Shown here piece after piece: positions 28,326-39,036 of a stretch of 64,000 nucleotides of DNA. Origin of the DNA: Croceicoccus gelatinilyticus (GTDB lineage Bacteria; Pseudomonadota; Alphaproteobacteria; Sphingomonadales; Sphingomonadaceae); assembly GCF_018398395.1 (NCBI RefSeq), contig NZ_JAHCBF010000004.1, positions 124,001 through 188,000 on the forward strand, in the 5' to 3' direction. The position numbers were made by a program, and so were the translations under genes. Position 1 is the first letter of the stretch. Each line of letters opens with the position of its first letter. The notes below the pieces were generated by a model. It saw only the letters and a program-made list of their open reading frames with translations, searched no databases and had not been told where the DNA came from.

Positions 28326-28868
28326 TCAGGCGATAGGCAGGCTGGCGAAGTCGGGGTGATCGGTCCCCGTCGCGCCGATGGTGTTGAGCGCCGAGAGGTC
28401 GCCGGTGATCGCGGTGTCGGGCAGGTCGGTACCGGCGACAAGGATGTGCTTGCGCCCTGCGATGGCCCAGCGCCCGTCACGCTTCTCCATGCGGTCGTTG
28501 TAGAATCCGAAAAAGCCGGTGAGGCGCGAACGCTCGGTGCTTGCAACGCCATCGGTGGCTAGCGACAGGTTGTAGCCAGTCACTCGCGCGGTGTTGCCGT
28601 CGATGGCGGTGCGCAGCTGGGAAGTGAAATGCCAGCGCCGCCCCATGCTGCGCTCGACCTCCATCAGGATCGGCTTGAAATCGGCCCCGCTGCCCTTGAA
28701 AAATCCGTAGTCGATTTCGGCATCGTCCCAGAACACCCGGTCGAGCGTCGCATCGTCGAGCCAGTCCAGCGCGAGCGAATAGTCGGCAAGCACACGGGCG
28801 ATCGCCTGCTCGTCTTCCAGGGTGGCAATACGCGCTTCGAGCGCGGCCAGACGGCCCTCTTCAGTCAC
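28326..28868 (-). CDS. SnoaL-like / NTF2-fold protein
   Basis: 180 residues from a GTG at 28868 with GGGAGAA ahead. The layout (EDEQAIARVLADYSLALDW, then FWDDAEIDYGFFKG, then WHFTSQLRTAIDGNTARVTG and DGRWAIAGRKHI) is the nuclear-transport-factor-2/SnoaL-like fold, which covers ketosteroid-isomerase-like and dehydratase-like enzymes. No catalytic residue can be assigned safely. It is convergent with the acyl-CoA ligase gene and divergent from the aldehyde dehydrogenase gene. Confidence 0.78.
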   Translation of the reverse strand: MTEEGRLAALEARIATLEDEQAIARVLADYSLALDWLDDATLDRVFWDDAEIDYGFFKGSGADFKPILMEVERSMGRRWHFTSQLRTAIDGNTARVTGYNLSLATDGVASTERSRLTGFFGFYNDRMEKRDGRWAIAGRKHILVAGTDLPDTAITGDLSALNTIGATGTDHPDFASLPIA

Positions 28869-28920
28869 ATTCTTCTCCCGTTTTTCAGCACCGTACCGGA
28901 GCTTTTCCGGCCGCGCCACT

Positions 28921-28980
28921 AATTCGATTACGCGATACCATATTGATCGCCGCGACAAAATGATAATATATTATCGAATT
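28921..28980. promoter_or_regulatory. nested palindromes in the SnoaL/aldehyde dehydrogenase divergent promoter
   Basis: A perfect 14-base palindrome GATAATATATTATC (28962-28975) overlaps one arm of an 8-base inverted repeat, AATTCGAT (28921-28928) and ATCGAATT (28973-28980). This A/T-rich block stands out from its surroundings and is a likely operator/promoter. Confidence 0.5.
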
Positions 28981-29025
28981 GATTGACCCGCAGATCGTGC
29001 GGGCTGCAAACGGGAGTGCGATCAG

Positions 29026-30531
29026 ATGACCATGGCCAGCGAGAAGTTCCGGATAGACCCCAAGGCGACCGAATGGGTCGAGCGCGGTCATGGCGTGTTC
29101 GTCGATGGCGAACTGTCGCGCGGCAGCGGCGAGGAGCTGGCCGTGATCGACCCCGCGACGGGCGACCGCATCGGGACGGTCGCCGCGGCATCTATCGCCG
29201 AAGCGGACCGCGCCGTCACCGCGGCGCGCAAGTCCTTCGACGATGGCCGCTGGCGCCTGATGGACAGCGACCAGCGCAGCCAGGTCATGTGGCGGCTGGC
29301 CGAACTTATCGCCCGCGACGGCGAGGCGCTGGCCGCGACCGAGGTACTCGACAACGGAATGCCCCTGCCCTTCGCGCAGTGGGAAGTGGACGCGATGGGT
29401 AAGTGGCTGCGCCATTTCGCGGGGATGACACGCACCATCACCGGCAGCAACGCGAGCCAGGCCATGTCATCTGAGGCGGCGGAATTCCACGCCTATTCGC
29501 GCAAGGAACCGGTCGGCGTCGCGGCACTGATCGTTCCGTGGAACGCGCCGGCGGGTAATCTCACCATCAAGCTCGCCCCTGCGCTGGCCGCAGGATGTTC
29601 GGTGGTCATCAAGCCTGCCGAGGATACCAGCGTGAGCGCGCTGCGGATCGCGGAACTGGCCAAGGAAGCGGGCGTGCCGGACGGCGTCATCAATATCGTC
29701 ACCGGACGCGGGCACGACATCGGCGCTCATCTTGTCGGGCACCCCGATGTCGACAAGATCAGCTTTACCGGATCGACCGACACCGGCCGCCGCATTGCGG
29801 CGAGCGCGGGGCACGACCTGAAACGCGTCACGCTGGAACTGGGCGGCAAGTCGCCGGTAATGGTCTTCGACGATTGCGATGTCGAAACCGCGATCCCGCA
29901 AGTCGCCATGGCGATTTTCGCAAACACCGGACAAGTCTGCTTCGCAGGATCGCGGCTGTTCGTGCAGTCCGGCGTCTATGACCGCATCGTCGAGGGCGTG
30001 GCCGAATTCGCCAAAGGGCTGACCGTGGGATCGGGTTTCGAGGAAGGGGTCCTGCTCGGCCCGCTGATCTCGTCCAAACAGCTCGACCGCGTGACCGGTT
30101 TCCTGGCTTCGGGCAAACAATGCGGGGCCAGCGTCGTCACCGGCGGCGAGGCGATTTCAGGTGGCGGTTATTTTGTCGAGCCGACCGTCTTCGCCAATGT
30201 CGATGCCGACGCGCAGATCGCGCGCGAGGAAATCTTCGGGCCTGTCCTCGTCGCCAACCGCATCGACGACGAGGCAGAAATGCTGCGCCTTGCCAACGAC
30301 ACCCGCTATGGCCTTGGCGCGGGCATCTTCACGCGCGACGTCGGCAGGCTGCACCGGCTGGCGGCGCGGCTTCAGGCGGGGAACGTCTGGGCCAATTGCT
30401 ATGGCAACGTCCACCCGACGCTGCCGTTCGGCGGTTTCAAGGCATCGGGCATCGGGCGCGAGATGGGCAACGAAGGTCTCGATGCGTTTCTCGAGACCAA
30501 GTCGGTCTATGTCGACGTGACCGCCCGTTAA
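29026..30531 (+). CDS. NAD(P)-dependent aldehyde dehydrogenase
   Basis: 501 residues, standard ALDH length. The cofactor segment SFTGSTDTG (246-254), the general base E271 in TLELGGKSP and the nucleophile C305 in NTGQVCFAG are in place, and the C-terminal PFGGFKASGIGREMG is typical. It should oxidise the aldehyde formed by the PQQ dehydrogenase at 31351 to the acid that the ligase activates. ATG 29026 (or 29032) is the start. It is convergent with the TetR gene, overlapping by 4 bases. Confidence 0.94.
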   Translation: MTMASEKFRIDPKATEWVERGHGVFVDGELSRGSGEELAVIDPATGDRIGTVAAASIAEADRAVTAARKSFDDGRWRLMDSDQRSQVMWRLAELIARDGEALAATEVLDNGMPLPFAQWEVDAMGKWLRHFAGMTRTITGSNASQAMSSEAAEFHAYSRKEPVGVAALIVPWNAPAGNLTIKLAPALAAGCSVVIKPAEDTSVSALRIAELAKEAGVPDGVINIVTGRGHDIGAHLVGHPDVDKISFTGSTDTGRRIAASAGHDLKRVTLELGGKSPVMVFDDCDVETAIPQVAMAIFANTGQVCFAGSRLFVQSGVYDRIVEGVAEFAKGLTVGSGFEEGVLLGPLISSKQLDRVTGFLASGKQCGASVVTGGEAISGGGYFVEPTVFANVDADAQIAREEIFGPVLVANRIDDEAEMLRLANDTRYGLGAGIFTRDVGRLHRLAARLQAGNVWANCYGNVHPTLPFGGFKASGIGREMGNEGLDAFLETKSVYVDVTAR

Positions 30532-31229
30532 TCCGCCTCTGTCGCCGCGACGCGTTTCGCGGCGGCATCGGCGCGTTCCAGCGCCTCGGTCCGTGTAGGT
30601 TCGGCAAGGATGGGCGAGACCGCGAGGAAGAACGCGCTTTTCAATGCGTCGGCCACGCTTTCGTCCTTCAGCGAACGCTGCATCCAGTTGAGGAACACCG
30701 AGTATTCGAGGTCGACCTGCCGCTCGCACGTGATTGCCGGCTCGATGCGCGGATCGAGTTGTCCTGCGTCCTGCATCGCACCGAGGAAATGTTCGACCCT
30801 GCCGATCGCGACCGAACGCATGGAAAGGCGCGCGCGGGCATCGATCGTCGGGCTGAAATAGAGCTGCATGATCGCGCGGGCATATTCCGGATCGCGGTGC
30901 AGTTCGGTGACGATCCAGTCGTACTCCGCCTCGACCGCGTCGAACGACTTGGGCCGGCCTACGTCCTCCAGATGGTCTGCGATACCGTCCATGTGCTCGA
31001 CAATGGACTGGTAGATCACGCCTTCCTTGCTTTCGAAGCTGCGGTAGATCGTGCTGGGCGCGACTTCGGCCAGTTCGCTGAGCCGGTTGATCGTCATCGC
31101 CTCGACCCCGCCTTCGGCAAGGATCTGGTGCGCGAATTTCAGGATACGGACGCGCCGTTCCGCCATGCGGGGACTGTCGTATCGGGTGCGCTGGCTGGTG
31201 CCCGTCTGTTCGGATGTGATCGCATTCAT
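30528..31229 (-). CDS. TetR-family transcriptional regulator
   Basis: 233 residues from ATG 31229 (an ATG at 31247 is an alternative). RRVRILKFAHQILAEGGVEA and INRLSELAEVAPSTIYRSFE make the DNA-binding domain, about residues 25-70. The rest is helical. It is convergent with the aldehyde dehydrogenase gene and divergent from the PQQ dehydrogenase gene; the inverted repeat at 31301-31324 between them is its probable operator. Confidence 0.88.
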   Translation of the reverse strand: MNAITSEQTGTSQRTRYDSPRMAERRVRILKFAHQILAEGGVEAMTINRLSELAEVAPSTIYRSFESKEGVIYQSIVEHMDGIADHLEDVGRPKSFDAVEAEYDWIVTELHRDPEYARAIMQLYFSPTIDARARLSMRSVAIGRVEHFLGAMQDAGQLDPRIEPAITCERQVDLEYSVFLNWMQRSLKDESVADALKSAFFLAVSPILAEPTRTEALERADAAAKRVAATEAD

Positions 31230-31300
31230 CGTCTGAGACCCTAGCATGAATGGCGCGTTCCACCACCCAGATAACCCTTGCTTTAAAGCGTGGCTCACTT

Positions 31301-31324
31301 AAAACGATAACGAGATTGCGTTTT
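31301..31324. promoter_or_regulatory. inverted repeat in the TetR/PQQ dehydrogenase divergent promoter
   Basis: Arms AAAACG and CGTTTT with a 12-base spacer, 27 bases before the PQQ dehydrogenase start. Likely TetR operator. Confidence 0.5.
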
Positions 31325-31350
31325 GACGCAGCACTGAGAGAGGTTGAGTG

Positions 31351-33441
31351 ATGCTGAAGGCCTATTTGCGCCGTGCAGGCAGGGTCGTGCCCACGGGAAT
31401 CTGCGCCGGATTGGGTGCCCTGTTGCTGGCAGGATGTTCGACGTCCGAAGCCGCGCCCGATGCCGACAATGGCTGGCCGACACATGGCGGAAACTACGCC
31501 GAACAGCGTTACGGGACGAGCGACCAGATCTCTGCCGCGAACGTCGGCGGCTTGAAGCTGGCCTGGTATCACGACCTTTCGACCAGCCGCGGACAGGAGG
31601 CGACCCCGCTGATCGTCGACGGCGTGCTTTACACCACCACCGCATGGAGCATGGCGGTCGCCGTCGATGCCGCGACGGGCGAGGAACTGTGGAGCTACGA
31701 TCCCGAAGTGCCGGGCGAAGTCGCCATCCGCGCCTGTTGCGACGTGGTGAACCGCGGTCCGGCCTATGCTGCGGGCAAACTGTTCATCTCAACGCTCGAC
31801 GGCAGGCTCATCGCGCTCGACGCCAAGTCGGGCGAGCCGGTCTGGACGACGATGACGGTCGACGCCGACAAGGACTATACGATCACCGGCGCACCACGTG
31901 CGGCGGCGGGGCTGGTCTATATCGGCAACGGCGGCGCGGAACTGGGTGTGCGCGGCTATGTTTCCGCCTACGATCAGGAAACGGGCGAACTCGCATGGCG
32001 GTTCTACACCGTGCCGGGCGATCCGAACGTGAAGGACGGCGCAGCCTCGGACGAGATCATCGAGAAACTGGCGCGCAAGACATGGTCGGGCGATGCCTAT
32101 TACGAATTCGGCGGCGGCGGCACGGTCTGGGATTCAATCGTCTATGACGAGGATCTCGATCGTATCTACATCGGTACCGGCAACGGCAGCCCGTGGACCC
32201 ACACGACCCGTTCCGAGGGCAAGGGCGACAACCTGTTCCTGTCCTCGATCGTCGCGCTCGACGCGAAGACCGGCAAGTACGTCTGGCACTATCAGGAAGT
32301 GCCGGCGGAAAACTGGGACTTCACCGCGACCCAGCAGATCGTGCTCGACACGATCGAGTGGGAAGGAAAGCCGCGGCAGGTGATCCTCCACGCGCCGAAG
32401 AACGGCTTCTTCTATGTCATCGACCGCACCGACGGCACTCTGCTGAGCGCGGAGAAATTCGCCGATGCAAACTGGGCCGACCATATCGACATGGAAACCG
32501 GCAGGCCGGTAGAGGCCGAAGGCGCGCGATACGAGGACGCCCCCTTCCTTGCCAGCATCGGCGGCAGCGGCGCGCACAACTGGCACCCGATGTCGTGGGA
32601 CCCGGTGAACCGCGTCATGTACATTCCGGCGCAGCAGGTGCCGTTCCTTTACGTGAAGGACCGCAAGTTCAAGTACACGCCGGGTACGTGGAACCTTGGC
32701 GTCGACATGCTCTCGACCCCGCTTCCAGAAACGCCGACCGACATCGCGGCGATGAAGGAAGCGCTGCAGGGCTCGCTGCTGGCCTGGGACCCGATCGCAC
32801 AGAAGGAAGTCTGGCGCGTGCCGCACGGTGCTCCGTGGAACGGCGGCGCGCTGGCGACTGCGGGCGGACTGGTTTTCCAGGGCCTCGCCGATGGCACCTT
32901 CCGCGCCTACAACAGCAAGGACGGGTCCGAGCTCTGGAAGTTCGACGCGCAGTCGGCGATCCTCGGCGGGCCGGTCAGCTATACCCTGAACGGCAAGCAG
33001 TACATCGCGGTCATGGCTGGGAACGGCGGCGGCTTCCCGCTGACACTGCCGCAGTTCGACGGGCCGAAGCCTGCGTTGAACGGGCGCATCCTCGCCTTCA
33101 CGCTCGACGGTGCGGCCAAGCTTCCGGCCAAGCCGACCGAGCTTGCCCCGCTCAACCCCGACAGCGCGAAGTTCAGCGACCAGCAGGTCGCAACGGGCAA
33201 GGCGAAGTTCGCCGCGAACTGCGCCTCGTGCCACGGCATGGGAACGCTGTCGGCAGGCATCGTGCCCGATCTGAAACGCTCGGCCGCGCTCTCCGATGCG
33301 GACCTGTGGCAGGAAATCGTGATCGGCGGATTGCTGCAGCAACGCGGCATGGTCAGCTTCAAGCAGCGGCTGAGCCCGCAAGAAGCCGAATCGATTCGCG
33401 CCTACGTCAGCAGCGAAGCGGCGAGGCGCATAGCCCCCTGA
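31351..33441 (+). CDS. PQQ- and haem c-dependent alcohol dehydrogenase, lipoprotein
   Basis: 696 residues from ATG 31351 (GAGAGAGG 7 bases ahead). Beta-propeller repeats (AVDAATGEELWSYDP, ALDAKSGEPVW, AYDQETGELAWRF, ALDAKTGKYVW) with the adjacent-cysteine pair RACCDVV identify a quinoprotein alcohol dehydrogenase. The C-terminal CASCH is a haem c site, so this is a quinohaemoprotein. The N terminus ends in the lipobox LLAGC (C29), so it is probably lipid-anchored in the periplasm rather than soluble. It should oxidise an alcohol and pass electrons through its haem. No PQQ synthesis genes are in the window. Confidence 0.93.
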   Translation: MLKAYLRRAGRVVPTGICAGLGALLLAGCSTSEAAPDADNGWPTHGGNYAEQRYGTSDQISAANVGGLKLAWYHDLSTSRGQEATPLIVDGVLYTTTAWSMAVAVDAATGEELWSYDPEVPGEVAIRACCDVVNRGPAYAAGKLFISTLDGRLIALDAKSGEPVWTTMTVDADKDYTITGAPRAAAGLVYIGNGGAELGVRGYVSAYDQETGELAWRFYTVPGDPNVKDGAASDEIIEKLARKTWSGDAYYEFGGGGTVWDSIVYDEDLDRIYIGTGNGSPWTHTTRSEGKGDNLFLSSIVALDAKTGKYVWHYQEVPAENWDFTATQQIVLDTIEWEGKPRQVILHAPKNGFFYVIDRTDGTLLSAEKFADANWADHIDMETGRPVEAEGARYEDAPFLASIGGSGAHNWHPMSWDPVNRVMYIPAQQVPFLYVKDRKFKYTPGTWNLGVDMLSTPLPETPTDIAAMKEALQGSLLAWDPIAQKEVWRVPHGAPWNGGALATAGGLVFQGLADGTFRAYNSKDGSELWKFDAQSAILGGPVSYTLNGKQYIAVMAGNGGGFPLTLPQFDGPKPALNGRILAFTLDGAAKLPAKPTELAPLNPDSAKFSDQQVATGKAKFAANCASCHGMGTLSAGIVPDLKRSAALSDADLWQEIVIGGLLQQRGMVSFKQRLSPQEAESIRAYVSSEAARRIAP

Positions 33442-33462
33442 CAGCTCGAAGTCGACGCGCCA

Positions 33463-33494
33463 TCACGCCGCGCGACACAAATCGTGCGGCGTGA
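33463..33494. repeat. hairpin downstream of the PQQ dehydrogenase gene
   Basis: 9-base arms TCACGCCGC and GCGGCGTGA with a 14-base loop, 20 bases after the stop. There is no T-run on either side, so it is not a canonical intrinsic terminator; it may stabilise the mRNA end or mark a Rho site. Confidence 0.4.
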
Positions 33495-33547
33495 ACCGTC
33501 GTATCTGCGCTATGTCTGAAGGGTGCGATGGGTCTGAAGGGCGGCGG

Positions 33548-33633
33548 TGGTGGACAGGGCTGGATTCGAACCAACGTACGCTTGCGCGGGCAGATTTACA
33601 GTCTGCTGCCTTTAACCACTCGGCCACCTGTCC
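33548..33633 (-). tRNA. tRNA-Tyr (GTA)
   Basis: On the minus strand the gene starts GGACAGG and ends CCTGTCC-A-CCA (CCA encoded). The anticodon loop reads CTGTAAA with GTA, and a long variable arm gives 86 bases in all, as for class II tRNA-Tyr. GGTTCGAATCC is the T-loop. No integrase or attachment-like repeat lies next to it. Confidence 0.95.
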
Positions 33634-33789
33634 ACACCGGTGCCGCAAATTGGGATAAAACCCCGCTTTGTTCGACAGAACCCGAAGGCTCCGTCCGGCC
33701 GAGAGGCGCCCATTTGGCGAAGCGGCGCTTGCCTGTCAATGGGGGTGATCGCTAGAGGCGCGCAAAGATTCAAAAAGGCGAACAATACG

Positions 33790-34596
33790 ATGGCAAAGAA
33801 GGGCAAGGAACGCGCACTGCGCGGACGCGCGGGACGCATGCAGGGCGGACGCGGCAGCGGGCGCGCCACCAAGGGCGCCGTGCGGCTGTGGGGCAAGCAT
33901 GCCGTAACGGCAGCGCTCAACAATCCCGACCGCGAGGTAAAGCGCATCTGGGCCGTGCGTGAGGTCTTGGAAGAGCTGGTCGATGCCGGCGAGTTCGAAA
34001 TTCCCGAAGGCGTGCGCGTCGAATATGCCGATGGGCCCGACCTTGCGCGACTCGTTTCGCGCGACGCGCCGCACCAGAACATCGTGATCGAATGTGATCC
34101 CCTGCCCGAACTGCTGCTCGCCGATCTGGACGACGCCCGGCCCGAAGCGCCGATCGTCGTGCTCGACCACGTGACCGATCCGCACAATGTCGGCGCGATC
34201 ATGCGATCTGCCGCAGCATTCGGTGCGGCCTGCATCGTGACGCAGGACCGCCATGCCCCGCCCGAATCAGGCGTACTGGCAAAATCGGCTTCGGGCGCAC
34301 TGGAAACCCTGCCGTGGATTCGCGTCGTGAACCTGTCGCGCGCGCTGGAAGAAATGGCAGAAGCCGGATACTGGCGCATCGGACTTGATGGCGACGGCGA
34401 AGTCACGCTGGGCGAAGCACTCCCGACCGGCCCCGTTGCTTTCGTGCTGGGTGCGGAAGGCGATGGCCTGCGCTACCAGGTCGGCCAGCACTGCGACCAG
34501 ATCGCCCGCCTTCCCATCGAAGCGGCGGTCGAAAGTCTCAATGTCTCGAACGCGGCGGCAATCGCCCTTTACGCCTGTGCAACCCGCAGCCAGTAA
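33790..34596 (+). CDS. rlmB: 23S rRNA (guanosine 2'-O)-methyltransferase, TrmH/SpoU family
   Basis: 268 residues from ATG 33790; an AAAAAGG lies about 10 bases ahead. The three SPOUT motifs are visible: NVGAIMRSAAAFGA, FVLGAEGDGLR and LNVSNAAAIALY. The N-terminal substrate-binding domain starts WGKHAVTAAL. The first 30 residues are a basic tail (KKGKERALRGRAGR). Methylates a ribose of 23S rRNA with S-adenosylmethionine. An in-frame ATG at 33739 is possible but has no site. Confidence 0.92.
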   Translation: MAKKGKERALRGRAGRMQGGRGSGRATKGAVRLWGKHAVTAALNNPDREVKRIWAVREVLEELVDAGEFEIPEGVRVEYADGPDLARLVSRDAPHQNIVIECDPLPELLLADLDDARPEAPIVVLDHVTDPHNVGAIMRSAAAFGAACIVTQDRHAPPESGVLAKSASGALETLPWIRVVNLSRALEEMAEAGYWRIGLDGDGEVTLGEALPTGPVAFVLGAEGDGLRYQVGQHCDQIARLPIEAAVESLNVSNAAAIALYACATRSQ

Positions 34597-34622
34597 GGAG
34601 GCGGGATAGACAGGAGGGATAC

Positions 34623-35450
34623 ATGGGAAAACTGTTCGCGCCGCGCGCGCTTGCCGCGGCCGGCGTTGCAGCTTCGTCGCTGCTTCTTTCGGGCTGCCTG
34701 CTGACGCCGGGGGCTTTTACCTCGCAGCTGACGCTGTCGAAAGGCGGGGCCTTCACGTTCACCTATGACGGCGAGATCGCGGCAATGGGCCTGTCGGACC
34801 TCGCGCGCATGGGTACGATCGATGAGTTCGAGCCCGAGTGCTACGACGACGACTTCGAGGAGACCGAGTGCACGGACGAGGAAATCGCCGAGCAGAAGGT
34901 CGAGTGGGAAGCCGAGCAGGCCAAGGACAAAGCCGAGAAGGAACAGTTCGTCCAGATGATGGGCGGGCTGGACCCGGCGGACCCAGAAAGCGCGCAGAAG
35001 CTGGCGGATTCGCTGTCCAAGCAGGCCGGTTTCCGCAGCGTCTCGCACAAGGGTAACGGCGTATATGACGTCGACTTCGCGGTCAGCGGGCAGATGACGC
35101 ACAGCTTCGTCTTCCCGATGGTCGAGAAGATGCCGACGATGTCGCCTTTCGTCATCGCGATCCCGCGCGGCGACGGCAGCGTGAGGATCGAGGCGCCGGG
35201 CTTTGGCGGCAACGATTCGATGGCCGACCCCGGCATGGCGATGATGATGGGCATGGCATCGAAGCAAGCCGGCCCCGACGCGCCCAAGGCCGTCCTGCCC
35301 GATGGCACGTTCACGATCCGCACCGATGGCCGGATCCTTGCCAATAACACCGATGAAGGTCCGGCAGAGAACGGCGGGATGCAAGTGTTGAGCTGGGACG
35401 TGAATTCCACCAGCAAGGTCGCACCTACGGCGCTGATCGCGCTGGATTGA
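34623..35450 (+). CDS. lipoprotein of unknown function
   Basis: 275 residues with a signal peptide and lipobox LLLSGC near residue 25, so it is lipid-modified. The middle (about residues 75-120) is very acidic and charged (DDDFEETECTDEEIAEQKVE), a likely coiled coil. The C-terminal half is beta-rich (SVRIEAPGFGGND, TFTIRTDGRILANN) with a Met-rich segment (MAMMMGMAS). I recognise no family. It lies 26 bases after rlmB and ends at a strong terminator, so it may share that transcript. Confidence 0.82.
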   Translation: MGKLFAPRALAAAGVAASSLLLSGCLLTPGAFTSQLTLSKGGAFTFTYDGEIAAMGLSDLARMGTIDEFEPECYDDDFEETECTDEEIAEQKVEWEAEQAKDKAEKEQFVQMMGGLDPADPESAQKLADSLSKQAGFRSVSHKGNGVYDVDFAVSGQMTHSFVFPMVEKMPTMSPFVIAIPRGDGSVRIEAPGFGGNDSMADPGMAMMMGMASKQAGPDAPKAVLPDGTFTIRTDGRILANNTDEGPAENGGMQVLSWDVNSTSKVAPTALIALD

Positions 35451-35470
35451 TCGCAGCTGCCATTAGCGCA

Positions 35471-35515
35471 AAGAAAAAGCCGCGCGGGAGGTGATCCCGC
35501 GCGGCAATTCTTTTT
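35471..35515. terminator. bidirectional intrinsic terminator
   Basis: An 11-base stem GCCGCGCGGGA/TCCCGCGCGGC (35479-35505) has an A-run on its left and TTTTT on its right. It serves the lipoprotein gene on the plus strand and hup on the minus strand. Confidence 0.9.
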
Positions 35516-35549
35516 GCGACCCCGTTAGCGGGGGTTCGAAAAACGCGTC

Positions 35550-35822
35550 TTAGTTGACGGCGTCCTTCAGGCCCTTGCCGGCCTTGAACTTGGGCTGGGT
35601 GGAAGCCTTGATCGTCATCGGTTCGCCGGTGCGCGGGTTACGGCCGGTCGAAGCCTTGCGCTTCGCGACCGAGAACGTGCCGAAGCCGACGAGACGGACT
35701 TCGTCACCCTTCGCGAGGGCGGCGGTGATTGCATCGAACACACCTTCGACAGCCTTCGTGGCGTCGTTGCGCGACAGGCCGCTGGTTTCTGCGACGGTCC
35801 CGATGAGTTCGTTCTTGTTCAT
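35550..35822 (-). CDS. hup: DNA-binding protein HU
   Basis: 90 residues, MNKNELIGTVAETSGLSRNDA and the arm segment GRNPRTGEPMTI, an unmistakable HU-beta type. It is a dimeric DNA-bending nucleoid protein. The lon gene lies 280 bases upstream on the same strand, the lon-hupB order being common in proteobacteria. Confidence 0.97.
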   Translation of the reverse strand: MNKNELIGTVAETSGLSRNDATKAVEGVFDAITAALAKGDEVRLVGFGTFSVAKRKASTGRNPRTGEPMTIKASTQPKFKAGKGLKDAVN

Positions 35823-36102
35823 GTGGTAAAGACCCCCTTTTGGTTCTTCGATAAAAATTCGTGGGAGGCGATTGCGGAGTGAATCTCCGCACGCCGATCG
35901 CGATGAGCGAGTGCGCGGGAATGGAGCGGCTTTTTACATTCGTGTCAAAGCCAAATACCGCCCAAAACGGGCAAATTCCGCCATTTTTTCGATGAAATGA
36001 GGTTAATGACTGACAGTCGACCTGACTGCGCGGGCAATGCTGCGATGCAGCATGCCTTTTGTTGCACCTGCAACCGGATTGGCTGCAGGTGCAACAGCTA
36101 AA
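35823..36102. other. intergenic region between lon and hup
   Basis: 280 bases holding the hup promoter/leader, with an A/T-rich part around 35930-36000, and two hairpins next to the lon stop (see 36037-36095). No ORF is convincing. Confidence 0.5.
36037..36095. repeat. two adjacent perfect hairpins after lon
   Basis: ATGCTGC-GAT-GCAGCAT (36037-36053) and GTTGCACCTGCA / TGCAGGTGCAAC with an 11-base loop (36061-36095). The second lies just past the lon stop. Neither has a T-run in the lon direction. Confidence 0.55.
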
Positions 36103-38499
<2,397 letters not shown>

Positions 38500-38634
38500 A
38501 GAGTCCGTCCGAAAGATACGATCACATGCCATCCATCATAGGATGGCCCGCGCGAACCGGTTTCGCCGTAGTCGCGCCGTTTCCCCCGATATGGGGCTTT
38601 TCCGCCCGACGACAAGAAACTGACACGTCTTCGA

Positions 38635-38979
38635 TCAGAGGCCCAGCTTCGAAAGGTCGAAACCGGGGGGAAGTCCGGAATTCTGCTGAACTTTCGCCAT
38701 TTCCTCGCCCGCACGCTGATCGGCACGCTGGCGGGCATCGTTGAAGGCCGCGGTGATCAGGTCTTCCAGCATCTGCTTTTCGGACGGCATCATCAGGCTG
38801 TCGTCGATCGACACACCGAGGATGCGACCCTTGGCGGTGCAGCGGATCTTGACCATACCGCCGCCCGACTGGCCCTCGACCTCGATCGCGTCGAGCGTCG
38901 CCTGCGCGTCGTTCATCTGCTTCTGGATGGTTTCGGCCGCCTGCTGCGCGGCCTGAAGCATTTCTTCCATGGATTTCAT
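38635..38979 (-). CDS. ybaB: YbaB/EbfC-family nucleoid-associated protein
   Basis: 114 residues. A Gln-rich N-terminal helix (MLQAAQQAAETIQKQMNDAQ), then VEGQSGGGMVKI and the C-terminal AFNDARQRADQ match YbaB. It binds DNA as a dimer. It follows dnaX by 57 bases, the conserved dnaX-ybaB pair. Confidence 0.94.
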   Translation of the reverse strand: MKSMEEMLQAAQQAAETIQKQMNDAQATLDAIEVEGQSGGGMVKIRCTAKGRILGVSIDDSLMMPSEKQMLEDLITAAFNDARQRADQRAGEEMAKVQQNSGLPPGFDLSKLGL

Positions 38980-39036
38980 CGGTCTCTATCCTTTCCTAGC
39001 CGCCTTCACCCCTGATCAAAGGGGCATCGGTCGGCA

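Noticed and set aside
33548-33633. tRNA-Tyr as an integration site
   Set aside because: No integrase, direct repeat of the tRNA end or foreign gene block lies beside it.
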